The notes: generated by a model from the letters alone, not told the origin. A DNA stretch of 64,000 bases from Zygnema cylindricum (GCA_037447655.1 JBBHKE010002698.1:174782-238781), one strand, 5' to 3'; counted from the stretch's first letter, positions 43,352 to 56,155 are shown. Numbers and translations are program-made.

Positions 43352-45655
43352 TGTCATGCCGCATCACGTCGGTGCATCTAATATATTTAATTACATGGAA
43401 ATGGTCCTTCAAAAAGGACGCCACACTAATTTAAACGTGGGTATGTTTTGGTGACTACAGGGCAATACAAATTTCGGTCAAACGCCATGAAACCCGTGGA
43501 CGATTTGGATTCTGTATATGATGTCGACAGTGCCAAAATTCCACTAACCGATTAAATTTGCTGGCTGGAATTTTCGCGAACAAGTTTGAGTTGCCGCCTA
43601 TACAATTGGTGACGCAAAATGTCAAACGATGAGATTCACGTGTACCACCTTGGACGCGAACGCGCATCAACGGCCGCGAAGGACGCAGAAGAATGGACGA
43701 ACGAGATTTAAACTGCGCACGACGACGCGATTGGTCCATTTTAAGTCGTGGACCCTTGGAGGTCTCACGCATTCACATGTAGCATAAGAAGGATTTTTAT
43801 CCGTAGGCTGTAGATTTTGTAACATAAGGCAGACGATTCTGGTCGCTTATTGGCCAGAATCCAAACTAGGCGCAAACAACTACATAGAATGCATGTATTC
43901 GCAGTAGGTTAGACGCTCAGCTGTAAACTTCGTACTTAGCGAATTATTGGAGAATTCTGCCCTCACAATTTCAAGAGCACACGAATTCTCATTTTGGAAG
44001 ATTTGACCTAAACTTTGAGGATTTTTCTTGTGAAATTGTCAGGATAGTTTTAGTGACTATTTTTTTGGTCATTAAGCATTATGCTGCTTAGCTCTTACTT
44101 TCTTTCTCTGTAAACATGCCCTACAAATTAATCTACGCGGCTCACGGGGAAACCTAACCGGTTTCCCTTCACTTCTTCTCTCGTCCTATCAAGTGGATTG
44201 TTGCTCTGCCTTCATTTTCAGGCTGTTGCTGAACCTTGGATTGTGATTGGACAGTTTTGGGTTTACTGGGTGATAGTGGATTAGGGTTGGCTTTTCTCGT
44301 ATGTTTTGTGTGTGACTAAATCTGGTTATCTCAGATTTGCTCGCAGTTTGCTACATTTTCAGTTTTTGTGTTGTGATATTGAGTTAAATCTTTATTTATT
44401 GAACTCCTGTAAAGAATATAAACTGACCAAGGAGCCTTGTGGCTATCCGTTGGCTTAATATTCATGTGCTCTTGAAATTGTAGTTTTTCTATTGTTTTGC
44501 AATTTGAAATTGTGTGTTTTCCAATTATTCTACAATTTGAAATTGCTCGTACTTTCTATTTCGTGTAACTTGGTATTGTTAGTCTTGCTCTATTTTTTGC
44601 GATTCGACATTGTCAGTGTGATTCTATTTTTCACAATTTTATATTGACAGTTTTTCTATGTTCTCTGCAATTTAAAATTGTCAGTTTTTCTCTATTTCGT
44701 TCAATTTAGATTTTACATTTCTTTTGTGTGTTTGTGCGATCTGATAATAAATCTTGCATTTTGGAATATTCTTCTAAGTTGTACTTCTTTATTTGAAATA
44801 AAAAATAAACTAAAGAAAAAAAAAATCTAAAACTAGTTTTGCAATTTTAATTATTGTTTGCTTGTTTGTTCACAAAATCATCTCTTTGGCCAATTTTTCG
44901 GCCAAAATTACACTACACTAATTTGGGTATTTGGGGTATTTCTTTATAGCTCCTTGTTGATCGTAGGCATCGATCTTTCACATTGTGACATACCTCACCA
45001 AGGAGTGGAGATAGTGGAGCTGATTCGTTATTGGGAGCTCTGCAAAACTCCGGTTGGATCAAACAACAACAGTTCACCCTTAACAATCACCACATTGCTA
45101 GAGTGGTTTGTAAGTTCACGATGCCTTGCGGGTGCAGGCGCGTGTCAGGATAGTTGTTGATCGTTTAGAGGGTACGTGAGTGGATTGGGTCCACCTGGAC
45201 CTAATTGTATTGAGCATTTGCACTGTCCACGCTTTCCATGCTTGCCATCTGGCCGTGAGTGGCCTTGAGTTTTTCTTGTTGTCTGTTTGGCGTGGAAATT
45301 TATTGTTACGGCCTTGTGTTTTTCTTGTTGTCTCTTTGGCGTGGAATATTATTGTTTAATTTGGCCGTTAGTGGCCTTGGATAGAACTATTTTCCACCTG
45401 TGGAGCTTTAGATTTGCACCTCCAGGTGCTTGTTTATCAATTTTATGCCTTTATAGATCTGGCCTTTTGGCCTTGCCCACTCGTTTGCAGGGTAGAGGTT
45501 TCGGTAAAAGCGACCTCTTGACTAGATCTGGCCATCATGGTCTTGTTAGAAACTCTTTGAGATTGTTGCCTACGTATGTGGTATGGTTTAGCATTTGTTG
45601 CACCTCGTATAAGGCGTATCCATTAGCGGATTAGTTTGTTATCTCAGTCATTTTT
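43352..45655 (+). other. Leader of the DNMT element
   Basis: Non-coding, conserved in blocks with 2241-5179. Lacks the 20-bp CG array. Contains the phrase TTGTAAGTTCACGATGCC then GGGTGCAG, a candidate intron shared with the left-hand relative, and repeated AATTTGAAATTGT-like words (44480-44700). Confidence 0.65.
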
Positions 45656-48304
45656 ATGCCCAGTGATTGGGATAATCTTCACTACTCATACGGATCTACA
45701 CGTAGTGGTGGAACTTTCCGTTTATCAAATTTTGATCAATCGAATTTATCAAATTTTGTTCTTTTGACATAAGTCTTTTAATCGAATCTATAGCGACTTC
45801 TACTCGTTCAGATTTAACCAATGTCTCATCTTTTTCATTTATTTTTTCCACGCTATGTGTGGAAGAGGTTGATAATGAAAGGGAACCCGATTCAAATTCT
45901 CTTTCTTTTTGGTCTCCGTTAGCACCAATTCAGGCTTGAAATTTGACTAACTCGTCCCTTTTTATGGCCTCCACATCGGAGGATACTCCTGGTAAACTTC
46001 AATTTTGCTTTTCCACAAGGAAGGATATCATGAGTTTATCTCGTTTTCGAATGTTATTCGACACTGAAATGCGAGATCTAGCTTTCATTTATCAAGATAG
46101 ATTTGACATGCGTGCACTTTCTCCCTTCTCGGGCGTTACCTTCGCGAGTCCGCCCTTACCTTATATTCCCGCAAGTATGATTGCATACTTGCGATGACTA
46201 TATATTCTCCACAGTTTGCTGGTACGCTCGAGGTAATAGGTCAAGCAGAAATTCCTTATCAAGCTGCTATTTCCGAGGTCTTAGATGCGCTTGCCAATGT
46301 TTTTTACCCTGCTATGGCGGATGTTCCCCACCAATATGCCATTCCAGCCCGAGTCGCCGTCCTGGCACGACCCGAGATGACTATTCCGTTACGAGACCCT
46401 CTCACCATACTGTTTAATTTGTTAAAAGAGGAGTATCGCATGCAAAATCTTGACAAAGTTAAGGAATTAATTAATTTTGAGCAAAACCGGGCGAAACTGC
46501 CTCGCTTTATGAGCCCGTATGTAGACCTTACGGGAAGTGTTACCCTATTTAACATCAGATACCGAAGCTGTCTAGAAGTTTGTTGGATAGTTTCATTTCC
46601 AGTCAAAGAAATTTATTCAAAGCCATCTTACCCAAACATACGGTCTCAAATTTACGTTCGACCATGCAGCACTATAAGCTGTAGAATTCGAGATGACAAA
46701 TTGTTAATAGGAGGCCCACAATAGACCAAAAGCCGCTCAAAAAAAACCTAACCCTTTTAATTCCCCAAATCCTCGTAACTTGGGGCCAAATAATCGGCCC
46801 CCAAGGGTCCTAACCATGGGACCCCACCAAATCAACCATCCAATCGGATTTGTTTCCGATGTGGCAAGACTAGGCATGAAGCTCGGATGTGCCTGGATAA
46901 ATCTGCAAACTGTACACATTACAAATAGACCGACCACTTTGTGCATTGTTGTCACATCAAAAACTTTGATTTTTCATATCAAAATCAGATTCGAAATGGT
47001 GGCATAGCGGCTATATCTGCCAAAGTAGTCCAACCAGTTAAAGAGCTAGAAAAAAACTCTCCACCAAAAGTGTCTCGGAGAGAAAAAAAGAGAGAGGAAA
47101 TGCAAACTCAAATGGCCGCTATGATCAAAGACAAGTTTGCAGCCCTTATGGCTCAAATGAAACCTCCGACTCACCTAATTGGATGGCTCGTACAGTTGTC
47201 CACCTTCCCACGTTAGCAGGTCGAGTTTTACGAGATTCAACCATTCAAAAGCGGGCTACCACGTTTGACAAGGGGATAGTTAATCACAATCGTGAGGGTA
47301 AACACTCTAGCACACGTCTACCATTATCATTTTCCAAAGATACCGCAACCAATTTGCCCAAAACAGCTTCCACCATCACGGCGAAAGCACTCAATATTCT
47401 TGATTGCTTCATTCAGCACAGCCATAGGGCTAAGAAAAGATTATGCATTTTGTCTACTATGATTTCCGATCCACCCAACCTAAAACCTACGGTCACATCC
47501 ATCCCATTTGCAGCATTACAGGCTTTACAAATGAAACGTAATCCTAACGCTCTAAGGCCTATCTCTACCGACGAGCGTAGTCGACTTAACCCACACATCA
47601 CTTTTCTAGATAATGGGAAGGGTGCATTTTTAGTCAATGGTGTCATACCGTCATTACCACTTATGGACACTGGTGCGAAACGAGTTATTTTGGGGTCATC
47701 TTTTGCATTGAAACTAGGTCTGACAGCTGATAAACTTCAGTCCACTTCCACACGTTTACTTACCTCAACGGGAACAACTAAACCAATTTTGGGCATTACG
47801 AAGGATCCACTCTATTTTAGGTTTGAAAATGGTACAAAATCTGATTTTTTAGAAGTTCGTGCTCACGCATTGGTCACCAAGTGTAGTGATTACGAATGTT
47901 TAGTGGGGCAAAATGTGATTTTCAGAGTAAGAGGCGGCGTGGATATGTACGATCAGACTTTTTCATATCGTCCTACCAATTACCCGGAAAAGAAAATTTG
48001 TTTTCCTCTAATTTCAGCACGCCAACCCATACCCATTATGGCTCACGCAACCCAATCCGTCCCTGCTTATTCCGAAAATTTGGTGGGATTTGAAAATTTT
48101 CAATCTCTTCTCGCAGAGGAAATTTTGCCCGACAGTCCTTCTTTGCATGACCTTTATGATAATTCAGGTTTTATTATTTATTCTCGCAAGTTTGTTCACA
48201 TCTACAAACACACCCTTCAGATTCTTTTATCGCGGGTTTCACCTTTTCCTCTTATTTCTGTAGATCCTTCCACTTTTCTTCCCAATAATTGGAAACCAAT
48301 TTAG
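45656..48304 (+). pseudogene. Gag and protease of the DNMT element, broken
   Basis: Starts MPSDWDNLHYSYGS, parallel to the intact 903-residue protein at 5180. Pieces follow in different frames: LQFCFSTRKDIMSLSRFRMLFDTEMRDLAF (45982 on), FAGTLEVIGQAEIPYQAA (46213 on), a degraded knuckle near 46850, then an open stretch 47183-48304. That stretch has ARTVVHLPTLAGRVLRDST and the protease LPLMDTGAKRVILGSSFALKLGL, with SDYECLVGQNVIF. The protease block is intact. The frame ends with a TAG at 48302, in frame with the methyltransferase that follows, so a single gag-protease-DNMT polyprotein is likely. Confidence 0.85.
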
Positions 48305-49307
48305 GTCAAACCTCATCAAGATGGTCTAGTCATTTTAGACCTATTTGCAGGCATAGGTACCCCTCTACTCTCATGCCTTCGCAACGAATTACTTATCAAA
48401 CACTACTACTCAGTTGACATTGACCCTTTAGCTCAGAAAGCCCAAACACATCACTCTAATCTATTAACGGACAATATCCAAATCTTTTCCATAAATCTGC
48501 CATTGCTGACATGCATACAGCCTTACCTCAAGATATTCGTTAGATATTCAACCAATACCTTCTCGATGTGGAACAAATTGATCGTCTCTTTGCCGGTTGG
48601 GAGTGTCAATGAATGTCACGAGCAGGCAAAGGTCTCGGTTTAGCTGACCCTCGCACTAAATTATTTTTTGAATTACTTCGTATCATGCATTTTTTGCAAT
48701 CTTTCGATTGTCCATTGGGATATATTTTGGAAAACGTGGCAGCCTATAACGATCCTCGACCTATAGTATTAGCTGATTACAAGCGGATAAAAACATTAAT
48801 TGGTCCTCCTCTTATCATTGATGCCGCTCGTCACGGGTCCTTAGCTCATCGGGATTGATCTAAAAGGACCAATATATTGATATTAGACGCCTTAGAGAAG
48901 GAAATCTTTCTATCAAACCTCCTTTTACGGAACTTCAGACTGCACTTCTTCCTTTTCACAAAGTCCAAACCTGTCTGCAGCATGATCACCCACCGAATTA
49001 CAACATTAACCTCTCAAGCCAACCACTCAAAGTTCTCCCCACTCTAGTGTCTTATCCACACTCTCACGCTTTCTCTAGTGATGGGCCCGGCCTGCTTAAA
49101 AATATTCACACAGGCGGCCTAGATGAACCTACAGCCACAGAACGCGAATACCTTATGCATTTCCTTCCCAACACTACGGCTACCCATGGTCTCACAGAAC
49201 GACAATGCTACATCCTTTTAGGTCGTGTCATGGACCCTCAATCCCTCTCATTTGTCTTAGGCCTCGGATTTGGAGCAGGTCGTTACGCACAAACACATCC
49301 ATCTTAA
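48305..49307 (+). pseudogene. C5 cytosine DNA methyltransferase domain inside the retroelement
   Basis: Directly after the protease, same frame: VILDLFAGIGTPLLSCL (motif I; Asp codon 48338) and YYSVDIDPLAQKAQTHH (motif II). After a shift: RLFAGWECQ (motif IV; catalytic Cys 48604-48606), a TGA, then SRAGKGLGLADPRTKLFFELLRI. Next come GYILENVAAYNDPRP (motif VI, ENV at 48730) and PPLIIDAARHGSLAHRD (motif VIII). After another shift: LDEPTATEREYLMHFLP and LTERQCYILLGRVMDPQSLSFVLG (motifs IX-X). The usual PCQ is ECQ. About 330 codons with a small target recognition region, DNMT3/phage-like in size. Such enzymes put methyl groups on cytosine in DNA. Three or more lesions inactivate it. Confidence 0.85.
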
Positions 49308-49322
49308 CCAGTTGGGGGGGGA
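49305..49322 (+). promoter_or_regulatory. Internal G8 tract after the DNMT stop
   Basis: TAACCAGTTGGGGGGGGATT closely resembles TAAGGAGCTGGGGGGGGGAA at the 3' end of the family copy (7889). It could be a central polypurine tract or a trace of a former 3' end. Confidence 0.4.
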
Positions 49323-49482
49323 TTTCAACACCAATTTCTAAACACATTGTCACCCTTAGAGGGACACCTTCTCAACTTTTCCTCTTCCCATCCTCTATTA
49401 AACCTTCTGCTGAGGTCACAATCTATGATTTCCTGAACCCTAGCCACATGTCATAGTCTATTCCGGCATGTACTGCTGCCCA

Positions 49483-49542
49483 ATCTGCTCCCTTTAGTCA
49501 TATGTCAACACCATCTGCTCCCTCTAGTCATATGTCAACACC
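49483..49542 (+). repeat. 30-bp tandem duplication
   Basis: ATCTGCTCCCTTTAGTCATA.. occurs at 49483 and 49513 with one difference, in the DNMT-RT linker. Confidence 0.85.
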
Positions 49543-49639
49543 TCTTTACTGGACTGTAGCCTTTCCTACTCGCAGCTGGCACCATTAGACAAACTGCTTA
49601 TAGGAAACACTGGTTGTTTACTCATTAGGTCAGTCACTT

Positions 49640-51177
49640 ATCACAAATGAACAGCTAGCTTTTGCACAAGCAATGGAAATAATGATGATTAAAGGTTCGG
49701 AATCTCCTAATTGGATATTTGGCTCTAATCTCTCTCAATTTGAACATGATTTACAGTACGAAGTGATTTTGCGGAATATCGACGCTTTTGTTTTCTCTAT
49801 CAATGATCTTGGTTGCCATACCACCTATAAAATATTTATAGAGCTGGAAGACGATCGTCCTATTTTGAAGTCAAAAAACCACTTATCCGAAACTTAATGG
49901 GAATTAGTAGACCTGCGCTGCACTGAATTGGAGGAAGTTGGCCTCATTTATCGGTTGGATTGTACTTTTGCTGCACACACTCTCATGCCTAGGAAAAAAG
50001 ATGCTAAAGGATATTTTACCGAACACGGGATGTGCGCCGATTACCGTGAGCTCACTGCTTACACAATACAAGATTGATATCTAATGCTATTGGCTGAAGA
50101 GATATATGATCATGTAGGAGGCGCTAAATATTTCAGTATTCTGGATTTACGATAAGGCTTTAACCAGATTGAAATAGAGGAGAAGGATAGGCATAAAACC
50201 GCCTTTTAGGGTAGTGATGGTAGTTGGGAGTGGTTTGTCATGCCTTTTAGACGTAAGAACGCCCCCACATTTTTTCAGAAAGTAATGGATTCAATTTTAG
50301 GTGGTTGCAAATTTGCACAATGTTATATTGATGATTTGATTATCGCCTCTGCCAAAATTGAAGATCACGTAGCTCATATCGAATGGCTCCTAACTGAACT
50401 GGAAATGGTCGGATTAAAATGTCATCCAGCTAAATATACTTCCGGGTCCGTGGGTGTGCCTTACCTTGGACATTTCATTTCCTCCGAGGGAATCACACCA
50501 CTTGAAGCAAAAACCGAGGCTATCAGCAAATTGCCAACCCCTGTTTATCTCATGAGTCTTCGAGCCTTCCTAGGATTAGCCAATTATTGTTGCAGGTTTG
50601 TTCCGAGTTTCAACACTATCGCTTCACTATTGAACGATTTGCTCAAGAAAAAAGTTCCTTTCGTTTGGGGACCTCATCAGATTTCAGCGTTCCAGAAGTT
50701 GAAAGATGCCCTCTCTAGTGCTCTAATTCTTCGACCTCCTAATCACAAATTACCTTTTTGCCTACAAACAAACTTTGGAAAGCGTGGCATTGCGACCATC
50801 TTAACTCAGCGTGAACTAACAGGAGAAAAATATGTGGTCCCTTACTCAAACAGGAGTAATAATCGTGCAGAGTCAAATTACAGTAGTTATGAAGGAGAAT
50901 GTCTGGTAGCAGTTTGGGATATTATACACTTTCGTCACTACCTTTACGATAAATCGTTTTCCTTTCTAACCGACCATCAACCTTTACATTGGCTGATGAC
51001 AAACGATAAACTGTCAGGAAAATTAGTGCGATGGTCATTAATATTACAAGAATATGATGTGGAAATAATTCACCGTCCGAGATTATTAGACTTAATGCTG
51101 ACGACATTTCCCGATATCCTTTGCCAAGTACCACAGACAATTGAGTTCGGCAGGATTTTGATGACGACTTACCTACT
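49640..51177 (+). pseudogene. Reverse transcriptase and RNase H of the DNMT element
   Basis: Pieces in one frame with several stops: MIKGSESPNWIFGSNLSQF, then LEEVGLIYRLDCTFAAHTLMPRKKDAKG, CADYRELTA, GAKYFSILDLR and FVMPFRRKNAPTFFQKVMDSILGG. The catalytic YIDD is at 50324-50335, followed by YLGHFISSEGI and FLGLANYCCRFVPSFNTIA. RNase H starts FCLQTNFGKRGIATIL: the first catalytic Asp is Asn. YEGECLVAVWD and FLTDHQPLHWLM are kept. The family is Ty3/gypsy. Stops occur at 49895, 50078, 50153 and 50207, among others. Confidence 0.9.
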
Positions 51178-51732
51178 ATGTCCTCAAGATTTCATATCAC
51201 ACATTCTTTAGCCTCGCTGCACAACTCTCGTTTTGCCCAAGATCCATGGCGAGACGTTGCACTAATTTTTTTCCTCTCCTCACAAACCTTCCGACCAGGC
51301 ACTACATCCGAGGAGGAGGAACGAGTAAAGAAAAGGGCTAAAAATTATCTTTTGTTAGGTGGATCGCTAGTTCCATTGTTAGCAGAAAGTAATCAGGGAC
51401 ACGTGATTCGCCCGACTGAACGCCTCTTGCTGATTGAACAAATTCACATAGACTTGGGTCACTATGGGACTAAGCGCATCTTAAGCTTGTTGCAGACACG
51501 CTATTGGTGGTCTGGGATGCAATCTGATGTTGCTGCGGTAATGCACAAGTGTGCAATATGTGATTGTCAACGTACAACTTTTAGCAACCGGTAGACTAAC
51601 CTCCAACAATTACCCATCAAGGGGTTATTTTACAGCTGGTCGTGTGATTTGGCAGGACCCTTCCCGATATCTCGGAGGGGGAGACAATATATAATGATCA
51701 TGATTGAAAATGGGTTGCAATACCACACAAAA
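51178..51732 (+). pseudogene. Integrase of the DNMT element, N-terminal part
   Basis: HHCC zinc domain: IHIDLGHYGTKRILSLLQTRYWWSGM, then CAICDC. After a TAG at 51592 the core starts SCDLAGPFPISRRG (first Asp) and reaches NGLQYHTK, where the antisense TR-GAG interrupts at 51732. It continues at 56156. Confidence 0.85.
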
Positions 51733-52939
51733 TGAAACTCTGAGACCTCCATTGGCCCTCAGAGTATGCAGATCCAAAAAAAGCTAATCTAGATAGTGCC
51801 GACTCCAAGTTGATATAAACCCAAGTGACTGACCCCTTGATAGTCACAACCCCAATATAGATTCACCCCTGTGAAATAACACTTTCTGTGTGCTCAGTTT
51901 CACCACAGAATGCAAAGTTAGAATATGAGATTTGGACACATTCACCCACTTTGACTTTCCCTTAGAAATGCAGCCAACCTTGCAGACAAAAACACTGACC
52001 GACTACACTGTAGCCTGGACTCCCCTGAGTCCGCAGCTAAATGAATCACTGAAAATGGTCAAGTAAATTGATTGTTATGGCTGGCCAAAGTTTGCCATTT
52101 ATACAGGGTGCTCTCTGGGAGAGGCAGCTGCCTACCCAAAATTTTCTAAGTCCTATTCCCTCTCTAAAACTCTATCTACTGAAGTACGGCACCAATCAAA
52201 TTACTGTGTCGTAGAGAAAAGTATAGGTGTCGGTGTACTTTATGTACGGCCATTATACGACATGGCCAAAATGTCGACACGTGTCAAATCAGGATTAGTT
52301 CTTGTGATCTCCGGAATTCGCGTAGTCCAATGATATCACGCCACGTGTCATTTGACGTGGCAAAGACCGTAAAACGCCAAAAATGCCTTTTACGTGATCG
52401 GGGCGCCTATCGTGGCCGTCCGATCAAAACCGGCTATAATCATAGCTGCTGAAATTTGACGCGCGGTATTTGTTTCGCTATCGAAACAAATGCGCGGTAT
52501 TTGTTTCGCTATCGAAACAAATGCGCAGTATTCGTTCTGTCCTCATACCGTACGTTGTACTAAATTAAATTGTATCTATGTACTAAGTATCTATTAGCCG
52601 TTTAAATGGATTAATCCACATATGACGATTTATATATTTATCAAACCCTACATATCGTAATATCTGTTCTAGACATAACGGCTAGAGCTAACGGCTAATG
52701 CTGACTGACGGAAGGCAGGTACCAAGATCAATTCCTGGGTCCGTCAACTAACTTTTGGTAAGTCTACCTAATTTACCTCCTGTCTTCTCTAGAGAGCCTA
52801 GGCAGCCATGGCTCTAGCTCCCTATCTAGCCTTCAGTGACTACAACAAGTGTGGGGGCTTGGAGAGGGGAGTTAGAGGCAAACCGCCTCAGCTCTTTTTC
52901 TATCCTAATACAGACCTAGAAAATACTTAAATATCAACA
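51733..52939 (-). repeat. Antisense TR-GAG 3' LTR
   Basis: Runs (minus strand) from TGTTGATATTTAAG to GAGTTTCA. Contains two copies of a perfect hairpin (52468-52491 and 52499-52522) and the conserved U3 stem-loop (52706-52746). Confidence 0.9.
52468..52522. repeat. Two perfect hairpins in the LTR
   Basis: ATTTGTTTCG and CGAAACAAAT flank CTAT: a 10-bp stem with a 4-base loop, present twice 31 bp apart with GCGCGGT between. The other LTR of this element has the same pair (from about 55684). Confidence 0.9.
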
Positions 52940-54963
52940 CTCCCCTTATTTTCTAGTCTATTTTTCTTTCAACTTCCACAAACAAGTAAACAAAAACCCC
53001 CTCCCCTTTTTCCTTTTATTTTTCCTTTTTCCTTTTCCTTTCATAAAACTTAAGTATTTAACACATTGCATTAAATGAGCTGAAATGATAATTGTATCAC
53101 ACATTTTATTTAACATCCCATTTTTCTTAAATCGGAGCAAAGATTTTATCCACTTCATCACTCTTTCATCCACACACAAACCGATTTCCCTCTTTGGATC
53201 CAAACAGCCAGCCCCATTTCCAATCTGCAACATACACCTAGATACATACACCTAGATGCAAACCCTTTTACAGGCACATCTTCACAAGTGACGTCACACC
53301 AAGTAATAATGTCAAATCCATCCACCCCCAAATATTCCCAAAAACCGCTAGTCCCCACTAAGTTCCTCATAAGATCTACATCTTTCGTACTCATATTTTT
53401 ATCCATGATAATTACCCCATCTTCTGAACTTTTCTCACTCTCTCCCATGGAATTCTTTCCACTATCACTTTCTAATTTAATTCCCAATAAATATTTATTC
53501 TCCCCTAAACCTTTAATCAAATATTTATCTTCTCCCTTATCCTTTAAAACCTCTTCGAGTTTCACTTCTCCCCTTTCCTCGGAATCCGTTGAAGTCTCAC
53601 TTTCCGACGAGTTTTCTGTTTCCCTATTATCTATAAAATTATCCTGATTAATTTTATCTTTCCCGTTTTCACTTATGGATCCTAGAACTGAATTTCTCAT
53701 TTCTAAGTCATACACTCGACACTCCTCGACATCCTCAAGTACCTCCTCTCTCTTTACTTCCCTTACACCTCCAAAAGCACACTGTTGCCTTCGTGCAATT
53801 ACTGTGTGCTTTTCTCTCTTCCCCATACTACTAATCCAGAGAAGCTCTAAAATATCTTCATCCTCTTTCTCCTCTTCCCCTTCTTCCTCCTCATCCACAT
53901 TCCAACTTCTAAGTTTTTCCAAACAAGGGCATTCCTCCATATAATGACTCGGTTCCCTACAAAAGAAGCAATCCCCCTTTTTCAAAACTCCCATTTCTTT
54001 ACCTCTCCCTCTCTTTCCACCAAAGTTCCGATAAGGTTTACCTTTGTCTTTTTTTCTCTCATCATGCTTCCGCTCGTCACCACCGTTCCTCTCATCACGC
54101 TTCCGCTTGTCACCACCGTTCCTCTCATCACGCTTCTGCCAATCACCACCAGCTGAAAATGCATTGACCTTGTCCTTTCCCCTACGAAACTCCAAAGTGC
54201 TTTCCCTCACAAGAATTATCCCCATGGTAAAGCTCCAAGTCCATGAGGAGCCATCCATTGCCTACATACGACAAATGATGTTTTCGTACTCATCTGGGAG
54301 TTTCATAAGTAGTGTATTAATCTTACTCTCCTCAGATTCTACATATCCCGCACTAGTAAGCTCAATGTATAATGCAGCAATATCATTGCAAAACTATATC
54401 ATGCTACCGCCTTTATAAACGTAGGCATCTATTTCCTGTTTTACTAATTGCTGCCTCTGAAAAGTTTCACTCTTATAAATCTGAATTAGTGCTTCCCATA
54501 TCTTTGAAGCTTTGGTTAGACTTAAAAGGGTGATAGCAATCGACTTAGACACATATCTAAGTATGAGATATTTTGCTATAGTGTTTTTGTATTCCCATAT
54601 TTTTGTGTCATTTTCTTCAGTTTTAATCCCTACATGTGGTACCATAGCTGAGAGCCTAGCTCCCCTCAACATAGGTGTCCCTTTTTCCTTTTCCCCTATT
54701 TCCCCATCTACGAAAAGAATCTTCCCTTCACCTTCCGTTGCATCTGAACTCCGGTTGATATTCTGGGCAGCCTCAGATGAATCTCCAGAGTAAGCTCCTC
54801 CAAAGCCAGGTGGCGGACATCTCACTTGTCCCGAAACAATTCCCCATAAGTTCTTCTCAAAAAGCAATCCCGCCATTGTAAACTCCCAATAAGTGAAGTT
54901 TGTTCCATTGAACATAGGCACCCTAGATGGTGGGCCCATAACCTGAAACTCTGAGACCTCCAT
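52940..54963 (-). pseudogene. Antisense Gag with acidic C-terminal domain, broken
   Basis: Starts MEVSEFQVMGPPSRVPMF inside the LTR at 54963. An open block runs to 54394, then a stop after GGSMI and further stops to 54259. It resumes at 54258 with MDGSSWTWSFTMGIILVRE, the knuckle CFFCREPSHYMEECP (the usual Gly before His is Ser) and the long acidic tail to 53158, where it shifts into a frame ending KRKNKRKKGRG near 52970. An extra ERNGGDKRKRD repeat enlarges the linker. The tail is clearly homologous to that of the intact copy at 35063. Confidence 0.88.
54929..54943 (-). promoter_or_regulatory. Half-tRNA primer site of the antisense TR-GAG
   Basis: On the minus strand GGTTATGGGCCCACC directly follows the LTR, 15 bases complementary to the initiator tRNA-Met anticodon arm. 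Confidence 0.8.
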
Positions 54964-56155
54964 TGGCCCTCAGAGTATGCAGATCCAAAAAAAGTTAATC
55001 TAGATAGTGCCGACTCCAAGTTGATATAAACCCAAGTGACTGACCCCTTGATAGTCACAACCCCAATATAGATTCACCCCTGTGAAATAACACTTTCTGT
55101 GTGCTCAGTTTCACCACAGAATGCAAAGTTAGAATATGAGATTTGGACACATTCACCCACTTTGACTTTCCCTTAGAATTGCAGCCAACCTTCTTGACAG
55201 AAACACTGACCGACTACACCCCTGTGTAGCTTGGACTCCCTTGAGTCCGCAGCAAAATGAATCACTGAAAATGGTCAAGTAAATTGATTGTTATGGCTGG
55301 CCAAAGTTTGCCATTTATACAGGGTGCTATTTGGGAGAGGGAGCAACCTACCCAAAATTTTCTAAGTCCTATTCCCTCTCTAAAACTCTATCTACTAAAG
55401 TATGGCACCAATCAAATTACGATGTCGTACTGAAAAGTACAGGTGTCGGTGTACTTTATGTACGGCCATTGTACGACATGGCCAAAATGTCGACACGTGT
55501 CAAATCAGGATTAGTTCTTGTGATCTCCGGAATTCCTGTAGTCCAATGTTATCAAGCCACGTGTCATTTGACGTGGCAAAGACCGTAAAGCGCCAAAAAT
55601 GCCTTTTCTATGATCGCGGCGCCTATCGTGGCCGTCCGATCAAAACCGGCTATAATCCTAGCCCCTGAAATTCGACGCGCGGTATTTGTTTCGCTATCGA
55701 AACAAATGCGCGGTATTTGTTTCGCTATCGAAACAAATGCGCAGTATCCGTTCTGTCCCCATACCGTACTTCGTACTAAATTAAACTGTATCTATGTACT
55801 AAGTATCTATTAGCCGTTTAAACAGATTAATAAACATATGACGATTTATATATTTATCAAACCCTACATATCATAATATCTGTTCTAGACATAACGGCTA
55901 GAGCTAACGGCTAATGCTGATTGATGGACGGCAGGTACCAAGATCAATTCTTGGGTCCGTCAACTAACTTTTGGTAAGTCTACCTAATTTACCTCCTGTC
56001 TTCTCTAGAGAGCCTAGGCAGCCATGGCTCTAGCTCCCTATCCAGCCTTCAGTGACTACAACAAGTGTGGGGGCTTGGAGAGGGGAGTTAGAGGCAGACT
56101 ACCTCAACTCTTTTTCTATCCTAATACAGACCTAGAAAACACTCAAATATCAACA
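54944..56155 (-). repeat. Antisense TR-GAG 5' LTR
   Basis: 1212 bp; recognisably the same as 51733-52939 with scattered substitutions and small indels. Confidence 0.9.

Larger units (their letters stand above)
51733..56155 (-). mobile_element. Antisense gag-only copia derivative (TR-GAG), second family member
   Basis: LTRs of 1207 (51733-52939) and 1212 bp (54944-56155) in reverse orientation, with a gag-plus-acidic-domain interior and no pol. It is flanked by CAAAA and AAAAA, and the integrase frame of the host reads from HTK into KTAKL across the site. It is diverged from the copy at 33890 and carries stops, so it is older or a separate subfamily. Confidence 0.9.

Noticed and set aside
53288-53944. 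Plus-strand Ser/Thr-rich frames
   Set aside because: Shadows of the minus-strand acidic gag tail.
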